Origin: Desulfobulbaceae bacterium UBA5628 | Lineage (GTDB): Bacteria; Desulfobacterota; Desulfobulbia; Desulfobulbales; Desulfurivibrionaceae | DNA length: 17,490 nucleotides | NCBI GenBank assembly: GCA_002421565.1 | Contig: DIKC01000061.1 | Coordinates: 18,738-36,227, forward strand | Direction: 5' to 3' | Shown here: positions 6,921 to 14,100 of the stretch, piece after piece | Position numbering within the stretch: the first letter of the stretch is position 1 | How the letters are laid out: every line of letters begins with the position of its first letter | Program-made: the position numbers and the translations under genes | Notes under the pieces: model-generated | What the model was told of the DNA's origin: nothing | The model's database searches: none | What the model saw: only the letters and a program-made list of their open reading frames with translations

Positions 6921-7032
6921 ACCCTTCTAAAACACGAAACAAGCGGGTTTCTCCTCTTTCGCCTTGTCCCTCAAGCTGTTCCCCGCTATCATTCATGGTA
7001 GGCGTGGAAAGATTAAGATAAGGGCCGAAAAA

Positions 7033-7454
7033 ATGGGTTCGGAATCGATAGACCGCAAAAAGAGCAGGATGGCCAGCGCCCGCCAGGTGATGGCGGAATG
7101 CTTCTGGGGCGATTACCTGCTCTCCGCCGAGGATATCCTGGCCGGGCTGGAGCGGGACGATCCCGGGTTCGCCCGCTTTATCTTCTCCAAGATCATTGTC
7201 GGGATGAGCCCAAGGATATTTTCGACCTTTTCACCATTTTTCGTATTCAAGGGCCGGACCAGGGGGCCGACTGGCCGACCATCATGGCGGCGGCAGCCCA
7301 AAAGTGTCCCGTGGATCCGGAAGAGTTGCGTTTCCGCCTGCAAAGCTTCCCCTTGGCCTTACTGGATACGCTACCGGTCAGCGATCAGGATTTCCTGGCG
7401 GAGATGAAAGGGAACTACCCACAATTTGTCGAATACTTGCTGAACGCGTTTTAA
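7033..7454 (+). pseudogene. Frameshifted small gene of unknown family
   Basis: Two overlapping frames make one sensible protein of about 140 residues. The first runs from ATG 7033 (AAGG about 9 nt upstream) through M-G-S-E-S-I-D, A-E-C-F-W-G-D-Y-L-L and F-A-R-F-I-F-S-K-I-I. After about 7198-7206 sense continues in the -1 frame with D-E-P-K-D-I-F-D-L-F and then G-N-Y-P-Q-F-V-E-Y-L-L-N-A-F to TAA at 7452. A one-base loss would explain it. I see no slippery heptamer, so a mutation or a sequencing error is more likely than programmed frameshifting. The gene is acidic, soluble and without a signal peptide. It ends 13 nt before fimT and would be the first gene of the sigma-54 operon. I do not recognise the family. 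Confidence 0.6.
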
Positions 7455-7467
7455 GAGGAACCCGTCC

Positions 7468-8001
7468 ATGCTGATGCGGCTGCATAAAATACGCTTGGGC
7501 AACCAAGGCTTTACCCTGGTGGAACTAATGATCGTGGTCGGCATCCTGGCGGTGCTTGGTGCGGTGGCCCTGCCGATGATCACCTCTACCATGCCCAAGT
7601 ACCGCCTGCGATCCGCGGCCCGCGAACTGGTGATCGATTTCAAGAAGGCCAAGGTGGAGGCGGTAAAACGAAATCGCACCGTAGTTATTGAATTTATTGG
7701 CGTGGATACGCAAAATGGCTCGTATCGACTGTTCGTTAACGACAATGAGGCGACCGACGGAACTTCTCCGCGTAGCTTCGATCCCGGTGACGTTCTCCTG
7801 GCAACCAAATCATTGCCGGTTGGCATAGTATTTACCAGCCACGCCACGGCCCCTTTTTCGGGTAATCAGTCGGGATATAATGCGCGCGGCTTGCCGTTCG
7901 GATCATCCAACAGGAAAATCATTATCTCCACAAATGATACCCCGCCGTCCCGCTTTTATACTTTAACCCTAATGGCGGCAGGCAGAGTGCAACTGGAATG
8001 A
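7468..8001 (+). CDS. fimT: Minor pseudopilin, FimT/FimU (GspH) type
   Basis: A 177-residue prepilin with a 14-residue basic leader ending N-Q-G and a cleavage site before [10 protein letters not shown], with Glu at position 5. The hydrophobic helix is followed by S-A-A-R-E-L-V-I-D-F-K-K-A-K-V-E-A-V-K-R, the typical FimT/GspH stretch (about 50-70), and a beta-rich head that ends in A-G-R-V-Q-L. In Pseudomonas-type systems FimU joins PilV, PilW, PilX and PilY1 in the complex that primes the pilus and stays at its tip. AGAGGA at 7454-7459 suits ATG 7468; a second ATG at 7474 is possible. The gene overlaps pilW by 4 nt (ATGA). Confidence 0.9.
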   Translation: MLMRLHKIRLGNQGFTLVELMIVVGILAVLGAVALPMITSTMPKYRLRSAARELVIDFKKAKVEAVKRNRTVVIEFIGVDTQNGSYRLFVNDNEATDGTSPRSFDPGDVLLATKSLPVGIVFTSHATAPFSGNQSGYNARGLPFGSSNRKIIISTNDTPPSRFYTLTLMAAGRVQLE

Positions 8002-8669
8002 AAAATAACGTGAACGACACAGGGTTTACTTTGGTGGAAGTGCTGATTGCCATGCTCATGGGCGGGGTGGTCCTGGCGGCGGTGATGGCCTCGTTCCAGG
8101 TGCAGCACAAGACCTATCTTGCCCAGGATGAGGTGGTGGTCATGCAGCAGAACGTCAGAATGGCCATGGATCTGCTGGCCCAGGAAATCAGAACGGCCGG
8201 CTATGACCCCACCGGCAATGCCGGCGCCGGAATCACTACCGCCACCGCCGGCCGTTTCGGCTTCAGTCTGGATTCAACCGAAGATGGCGACACCACTGAC
8301 TCCAATGAAACAATAACCTTCGGTTTCTCCAACCTCAACGATACGAACCAGGATGGCATCCCCAATACCGGCAACGCCCCGCTGGGGCGAGACACCGGTG
8401 CCGGCTTCGAACAGGTTGCGGAAAATTTCCAGGCCCTCGAATTTTATTACCTGCTGGATGACGGCACCCGCACCCTGGCCCCGGCTGATCTGACCAAAAT
8501 CCGGGGGGTGCAGGTCTCCTTACTGGCCCGCACCGCGGTAGCCGACCAGAACTTTACCGACACCACCACCTACACCACCGCTTCCGGCACCAATTGGGGG
8601 CCGTTCAACGACGGCTTCCGGCGGCAACTGCTGATCCAAACCGTCATCTGCCGCAACTTGGGGCTATAA
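7998..8669 (+). CDS. pilW: Minor pilin PilW
   Basis: A 223-residue prepilin with a short leader ending D-T-G and a class III site before F-T-L-V-E-V-L-I-A-M. After the membrane helix comes a PilW signature: V-M-Q-Q-N-V-R-M-A-M-D-L-L-A-Q-E-I-R-T-A-G-Y-D-P-T (about 48-72). The middle contains acidic Asp/Asn-rich loops (D-S-T-E-D-G-D, N-D-T-N-Q-D-G) that could hold metal, and the end I-R-G-V-Q-V-S-L-L-A-R is usual for the family. It is one subunit of the pilus tip complex. Its start overlaps the fimT stop. The gene after it is not pilV, as would be normal, but an ATP-binding regulator. Confidence 0.9.
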   Translation: MKNNVNDTGFTLVEVLIAMLMGGVVLAAVMASFQVQHKTYLAQDEVVVMQQNVRMAMDLLAQEIRTAGYDPTGNAGAGITTATAGRFGFSLDSTEDGDTTDSNETITFGFSNLNDTNQDGIPNTGNAPLGRDTGAGFEQVAENFQALEFYYLLDDGTRTLAPADLTKIRGVQVSLLARTAVADQNFTDTTTYTTASGTNWGPFNDGFRRQLLIQTVICRNLGL

Positions 8670-8671
8670 CC

Positions 8672-10090
8672 GTGACCGCACGCCTTCCGCGAAACAGCAG
8701 CACCGCCTCGGCCGGGGCCGATTCCGGCGGCGCCCTGCTCAAGGAGTTGCTGCGCCAAGGCGAAAGCGATACGGTGGAGTTTAAGACCTCCTTTGGCCGG
8801 GAAGCAATGGAAACCCTGGCCGCCTTTGCCAACGCCAAGGGCGGCACCCTGGCGGTCGGGGTCAACAATGCCAGTAAGGTGCTGGGGGTTTCATTGAATG
8901 CCGAAACCCTGCAAAAATGGGTCAATCAGGTCAAGATGCTTACCGCCCCCGCAATTTTTCCCGAAGCAGAGGTAATCGATTGGCGTGACAAGCAGGTGGT
9001 TATCTTCTGGGTGCCGCCCCATCCGGTCAAGCCGGTCAGCCTCAAGGGGCGCTACTACACCAGAAAGCACGGCGCCAACCATCTGATGAATCTTGAGGAG
9101 ATTGCCAACGAACATCTTAAAACCATCAACCTGAGCTGGGATTTTGCCCCAGATCCCCGCCACGGCATTAAAGATATCTCGTTGGACAAGGTCAACGGCT
9201 TCGTTGAGCGGGCCAACACACTGCGCGAGCATCCCATTACCGACGACCCGCTTACCGTGCTGCGTAAGTTTGAATTGATCCGCGACCAAGCTGTAAGTTT
9301 CGGCTGCTTCCTGCTCTTCGGCCAGGAACCAACCCTGATCACCACCATCGAGGCGGGACGGTTTGATTCCGAAACGATCATCAGGGATCACCTGACCATC
9401 CGGGATGACCTTTTCGCCGAGGTGGACGCCTGCATGGGCTTTGTACGCAAACATATCAGCAAACGGTTTGTCATTACCGGCAAGGTGCAACGGGACGAGG
9501 TTTGGGAATATCCCCTGGAGGCGGTTCGGGAGATTGTCCTCAACATGATCGTCCATCGCGATTACCGGGCCAGTGCCGACTCGACCATCAAAATCCACAG
9601 CGACCGCATCGAGTTTTTCAATCCCGGCGCCCTGCCGAACGGCTTGACCTTGCCGGAAATTCTGGCGGGCCGATGCGTATCCAATCCCCGCAACAAACAG
9701 ATCGCCGGAATTTTCAAGGAGGCCGGGGCCATTGAAAAATACGGCTCCGGGATCAAGCGGGTGCGCCAGACCATGCTGGCCGCCGGAGCCGGGGAACCGC
9801 GTTTCGAGGTAATCGGCAACTTTTTCAAGGTTACCCTGTTCCCCCTCGGTGGCGGAGTAAATGAGGGAGTAAATAAGGGAGTAAATGAGGGAGTAAATAA
9901 GGGAGTTGCGAGCCTGCTGGCTGCAATCGGTAACACCCCCGGACAACGCGCCCCTTTTTACGCCATTGGGCTTGATACTTCCCCTAAAAACGTCGAACGC
10001 TGGCTCAAGCAGTTGAAAAACAACGGACAAATCGAATTTCGCGGGGCGCCGCGCACCGGCGGCTATTTTGTCCGCCGGGGAGGGAAATAA
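8672..10090 (+). CDS. AlbA_2 / RecG-like ATP-binding regulator inside the pilin operon
   Basis: A 472-residue protein from GTG at 8672, two nt after the pilW stop. Residues about 31-145 form an AlbA_2 (AAA_4, Schlafen-like) domain with V-E-F-K-T-S at 35-40 and A-F-A-N-A-K-G-G at 51-58. Residues 283-365 form a GHKL-type ATP-binding module: E-A-V-R-E-I-V-L-N-M-I-V-H-R-D-Y at 283-298, F-F-N-P-G-A-L-P at 315-322 and Y-G-S-G-I-K-R-V at 357-364. A hinge of V-N-E-G / V-N-K-G repeats (396-411) leads to a winged-helix-like end. Such proteins are annotated as transcriptional regulators or, wrongly, as RecG helicases; their work is poorly known. It ends two nt before pilV. Lying within the transcription unit, it is probably made with the pilins. 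The first 20 residues are low-complexity, so the start is less sure than the family. Confidence 0.88.
   Translation: MTARLPRNSSTASAGADSGGALLKELLRQGESDTVEFKTSFGREAMETLAAFANAKGGTLAVGVNNASKVLGVSLNAETLQKWVNQVKMLTAPAIFPEAEVIDWRDKQVVIFWVPPHPVKPVSLKGRYYTRKHGANHLMNLEEIANEHLKTINLSWDFAPDPRHGIKDISLDKVNGFVERANTLREHPITDDPLTVLRKFELIRDQAVSFGCFLLFGQEPTLITTIEAGRFDSETIIRDHLTIRDDLFAEVDACMGFVRKHISKRFVITGKVQRDEVWEYPLEAVREIVLNMIVHRDYRASADSTIKIHSDRIEFFNPGALPNGLTLPEILAGRCVSNPRNKQIAGIFKEAGAIEKYGSGIKRVRQTMLAAGAGEPRFEVIGNFFKVTLFPLGGGVNEGVNKGVNEGVNKGVASLLAAIGNTPGQRAPFYAIGLDTSPKNVERWLKQLKNNGQIEFRGAPRTGGYFVRRGGK
9854..9901 (+). repeat. Four in-frame 12-bp tandem repeats
   Basis: Four copies of GGAGTAAAT(G/A)AG follow each other without a gap, the variable base alternating G, A, G, A. 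They encode alternating V-N-E-G and V-N-K-G, a hinge often seen in this protein family between the ATP-binding and the DNA-binding parts. Because each unit is four codons, gain or loss of a unit keeps the frame. Confidence 0.93.
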
Positions 10091-10092
10091 TC

Positions 10093-10536
10093 ATGCCGAC
10101 CGCAAACAGGCAACGGGGCTTCACCATCATTGAGGTGCTGGTGGCGATCACCCTGCTGGCGATCGGGATTCTCGCCGCCGGCTCGATGCAGATCGCCGCC
10201 CTCGGCGGCAACAACCTCGCCAGCCGGGTGACCGAGGCCTCGGTCTGGGGCGGAGACACCCTGGAAACCCTGATGGCCCGCGGCTACACCCATGCCAGCC
10301 TCGTGGACGGCGACGGTAACGGCACCGCCGGCCTAAATTGCACCGACAACACCGGCACTCCCGCCTGCCTTGCCGACGGCGGCCCGACGGCCCAGGGAGG
10401 CTTCACGGTCTTCTGGAATGTGGCCGACAATTTTCCGATCAATGACTGCAAGACCATCCGGGTCATTGTCCGCCGCAGCGACAAGGGTGTCATGAAAACG
10501 GTGGCGGTGGATTTCATCAAGATGAGGCCGATCTGA
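10093..10536 (+). CDS. pilV: Minor pilin PilV
   Basis: A 147-residue prepilin. The leader ends R-Q-R-G and cleavage is before F-T-I-I-E-V-L-V-A-I, with Glu at position 5. The helix continues L-L-A-I-G-I-L-A-A-G-S-M-Q, then N-N-L-A-S-R-V-T-E-A, both usual for PilV. The head is small, has Cys residues in N-C-T-D-N and P-A-C-L that could form a disulfide, and ends with I-R-V-I-V-R-R-S-D-K-G, the typical PilV strand. It is part of the tip complex with FimT, PilW, PilX and PilY1. The ATG at 10093 is two nt after the stop of the regulator gene, and its stop TGA shares one base with the pilX ATG. Confidence 0.9.
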   Translation: MPTANRQRGFTIIEVLVAITLLAIGILAAGSMQIAALGGNNLASRVTEASVWGGDTLETLMARGYTHASLVDGDGNGTAGLNCTDNTGTPACLADGGPTAQGGFTVFWNVADNFPINDCKTIRVIVRRSDKGVMKTVAVDFIKMRPI

Positions 10537-11126
10537 TGAACATGGCAAACCAACATGATGAACAGGGCTTTGTCCTGGTGGGGGCGCTGCTGGTATTGCT
10601 GCTCCTGGTGCTGATCGGGATCTCCGCCACCACCTCCACCACCCTGGAACTGCAAATCGCCGGGGCCGAACGCATCCGCCGGGAAACCTTCTACCAGGCC
10701 GATGCCGGCAGCGAAGTGGGAGTCCGGCTGCTGGAGGAAAATCTGGCTTGCATGGTGGAATCCGGCGGCTTTACCAGCAACGTGATCGGAACCATCACGA
10801 TCAACGATCTGGTTTTTTCGGAAAACATCGCGGCTGACCCCGGCCTTACGCCAACCACGGTAATTCACGCCACCTATGCCAGCGGCTCCGGCGATACCGA
10901 TCTTACCGTCAGCCGCACCACCGCCGCCGCCATCGCGCCGGAAGGCAGCGCCATGCGGCAGGTGACCGGCTATGAACACAAGGGGGCCGGGGCCGGCGGC
11001 GGCAGCGGCTTCTATTTCCGCTACAATGTCTATTCCCGGCACCAGGGAACCCAGGACAGTGAAGCAATGATCCATGTCCGCTGGCGGCATGTGGTCGGCC
11101 TGGAACTGGATACCTGCCGTTATTGA
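10536..11126 (+). CDS. pilX: Minor pilin PilX
   Basis: A 196-residue PilX-type prepilin. The leader ends E-Q-G before F-V-L-V-G-A-L-L-V-L-L-L-L-V-L-I-G. Position 5 of the mature chain is Gly instead of Glu, as in several PilX and GspK-like tip subunits. The PilX_N motif follows the helix: T-L-E-L-Q-I-A-G-A-E-R-I-R-R-E-T-F-Y-Q-A-D-A-G (about 37-59). The head has two Cys and a Gly-rich stretch (G-A-G-A-G-G-G-S-G). A subunit without Glu5 is expected at the top of the pilus, next to PilY1, whose gene follows 18 nt downstream. ATG at 10542 is an alternative start. Confidence 0.88.
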   Translation: MNMANQHDEQGFVLVGALLVLLLLVLIGISATTSTTLELQIAGAERIRRETFYQADAGSEVGVRLLEENLACMVESGGFTSNVIGTITINDLVFSENIAADPGLTPTTVIHATYASGSGDTDLTVSRTTAAAIAPEGSAMRQVTGYEHKGAGAGGGSGFYFRYNVYSRHQGTQDSEAMIHVRWRHVVGLELDTCRY

Positions 11127-11144
11127 GCAAGGGGGGAACAAGTT

Positions 11145-14100
11145 ATGAAATCACCTGAAGCTATCACTTACAGAATGGCACGCCATTTGCTGCTTACCGG
11201 CCTGATATTGTTAACCCTGTTGTTTTCGGTGCCCGACGCCTTCGCGGTCGATATTATTATTGTTGACGACGGCTCAACCACCACCGATACCACCGGGGCG
11301 TCCCAAGGCTTCTGGATGAATACCCCGGGCCGCTGGGACGGCAACATCCTGGCCAATGTTAACGCCCAAGGCGGCAGCCATCGCCTCAACGACCACAACA
11401 CCCCCAGGGAAGTCCGATGGTATCCCGGTCCCTTGGCGGAAGCCGGCTACTATGAAGTTTCATTCCGCTATATCGTGCCTAGTAGCAGCCCGGAAACCGC
11501 CCTGCCGGTAATCGTAATGTACAACAACGGCCTCAGCGCCACCCACACCATCAACCAAAGCAGCGGCGGCGGGGCATGGATCGTGCTGGGTAGTTATTAT
11601 TTTCAGGCCGGCGTCAACGCCAACCAATATGTTTCCTTCACCAAGCCCGGTGGCACCAGCACCAAAGCCAGCGCTGACGCGGTCAAATTCGTCAAGGTGG
11701 TTGGCAATTCCGCGCCGGTGGCCAATCCGGAGAGCATGACGGTGTTGGCAAACGCCGCCGCTGCCATCCTGGACGGCGATGCCACCACGATCCTGGCCAA
11801 TGATACCGACATCGACGCCAACCCTCTGACCGCCATTCTGGTCTCAGGGGTCAGTCATGGCAGTCTCACCCTCAACGCTGACGGCACCTTTTCCTACACC
11901 CACAACGGCGATGCCGCCACCAGCGACAGTTTCACTTATAAGGCCAACGACGGCACCGACGACTCCAACGTCGCCACGGTCAACATCACCATCGTCCATC
12001 CGGTCAATTCGGTTTCCAGCCATACCAACAACGAATTTGCCAGTATCCCGATCAATCTGATCAGCTCGGTGCCGCCCCAGGTGATGATCACCTCTTCCAA
12101 CGATCATCAGTTGTTTTTCAAGGCCTTTAACGACTATTCGGATCTCGATGACGACGGCGCCATCGACACCACCTACAAACACAGCATCACCTACTACGGC
12201 TACTTCGACAGCGGCAAATGCTACGATTACAGCGCCGCCAATCAGCGGTTCGAGCCCAAGGCCGCGACCGACGCCGACAATTACTGCACCGGCGGCAACA
12301 GCGGTTACTGGAGCGGCAACTTCCTCAACTGGGCGAGCATGGCCCGGATCGACATCATCCGCAAGGTACTCTTCGGCGGCCACCGCCGGGTGGACACCGC
12401 CGCCGATACGGTGCTGGAACGAACCTACCTGCCCCACGACGCCCATAGTTGGGCCAAGCATTACGATGGCGCTGATCTCGAAAAACTCACTCCTTTTGCC
12501 CGCAGCGTCAATTACGACTGCGATCAGGGCGATCTGGCCGGTTGCGCTGGAGATGCCCGCCTGCGCGGCATCACTCTCTGCAACACCACCGATGTCAACG
12601 GGGCCGTCTTTTCCGAAAACGTCACCGAGCCGCCCCTGATCAAGGTGGTCAAGGGCAACCACTCCCTGTGGGCCGGCAACGAACGCTGGCAGTGTACCTG
12701 GCGCAGCGGCGCCGACTACGACAACCATGAAGCCTCCAACGGCAACGACCCGGCCTCGACCGGCATTTACGCCTCCAGCGACAACCCCACCTACGCCAAC
12801 GGAATCGGAGAGAAAGACTACGTAGCCCGGGTTCAGGTCTGCGTCGATGGCCTGCTGGGCAACGAAAAATGCAAACGCTATCCCAACGGCAACTACAAAC
12901 CGGTGGGACTGCTCCAAATTTACGGCGACGATAACCAGATGTACTTCGGGATGATCGCCGGCACCTACAACAAGCATGTCTCCGGCGGTGAGGTGATCCG
13001 TAACATCGGCTCGATGAGCGACGAGATCAATGTCAATACCAACGGCACCTTCAGCAACGTGGCGGCGTGGGCCGGCGGCTCCCAGGACAACAACCAGGCC
13101 GAGGGGCTGATCAATGCCTGGAGTCTCTACCGAGTTACCGGTTACGACCACAGCGACGGCACCTACAACAGCACCCAGGGGGACAACTGCATCTGGGGGC
13201 TGTCGGCGGACTTTTCCGCCAGCGACGCGGTGATGGCCGACAACCGCTGCCAGAACTGGGGCAACCCCTTTGCCGAAATTTTCCTCCAATCGATCCGCTA
13301 CTTCTCCAACCAGGGGGTGGCCGGGGTCTTCCGCTCCAGCTCCTCCACCGGCATCACCGGCCTGCCCACCCCCCTGCCTTGGACCGACCCGCTCAACACC
13401 ACCAACTACTGCGCCCGGCTCAATGTAATCAACATGAATTCCAGCCTCCTTTCCTTTGATTCCGACGAACTGGACGCTACCAGCTACGGGGTCAAAACCA
13501 TCTGGAACAACGCCGACCTGCCCGGCGACAAGACCTCCAAGGCGATGACCGATGTGGTCGGGGACGGCGAGGGAATCCACGGCAGCCAGTACTTTGTCGG
13601 CGAGGTGCCGGGCAGCACCGACGGCCTCTGCACCGCCAAGACCGTCAACTCCCTGGGCGACGCCTTGGGGCAATGCCCGGAACTGCCCCGAATGCGCGGC
13701 TCCTACCGGATCGCCGGACTGGCCCATTACGCCAAGGCCAAGGATATCCGGCCGTCGCTCACCGGCACCCAGACCATCGATTTTTACGCGGTGGCCATGG
13801 CCTCGGCCACCCCGACCCTGGAGATTCCCCATCCCACCAGCAACGAGACGGCGGTGACCATCATGCCCGCCTGCCGCAACACCTCGCTCAATCCGGACGC
13901 CAACTGCGCCATCGTTGATTTCAAGATCGTCAGCCAGACGTCAGACCCCGTCAGCGGGGTGGGTAGCGGCAAAGTCTATATCAACTGGGAGGACAGCGAA
14001 CAGGGCGGCGATTTTGATCAAGATCTGTGGGGAACTCTGGAGTATGAAATAAACGCCAACACCAACACTATTAGCGTAACAACCCAGGTTCATGCCCAGT

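Noticed and set aside
7180..7215. Programmed -1 frameshift in the small gene before fimT
   Set aside because: No X-XXY-YYZ slippery heptamer or following strong stem was seen, so mutation or sequence error is simpler.
8594..8671. Earlier ATG start at 8594 for the AlbA_2 gene inside pilW
   Set aside because: It would overlap pilW by 76 nt with a frame-shadow N-terminus (M-G-A-V-Q-R-R-L). GTG 8672 just after the pilW stop matches the tight packing of the operon.
9854..9901. CRISPR-like or intergenic tandem array
   Set aside because: The repeats are 12 bp, contiguous and without spacers, and they lie in frame within a gene.
8891..10030. Minus-strand open frame of 379 codons opposite the AlbA_2 gene
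   Set aside because: The plus strand carries clear AlbA_2 and GHKL motifs, whereas the minus translation repeats S-L-I-Y only because of the 12-bp repeat.
11844..13832. Minus-strand open frame of 662 codons opposite pilY1, with Val/Gly/Ala-rich translation
   Set aside because: It is the mirror of a GC-rich coding frame. The plus strand has a complete PilY1 protein with domains and motifs, and the minus product is low-complexity with no recognisable motif.
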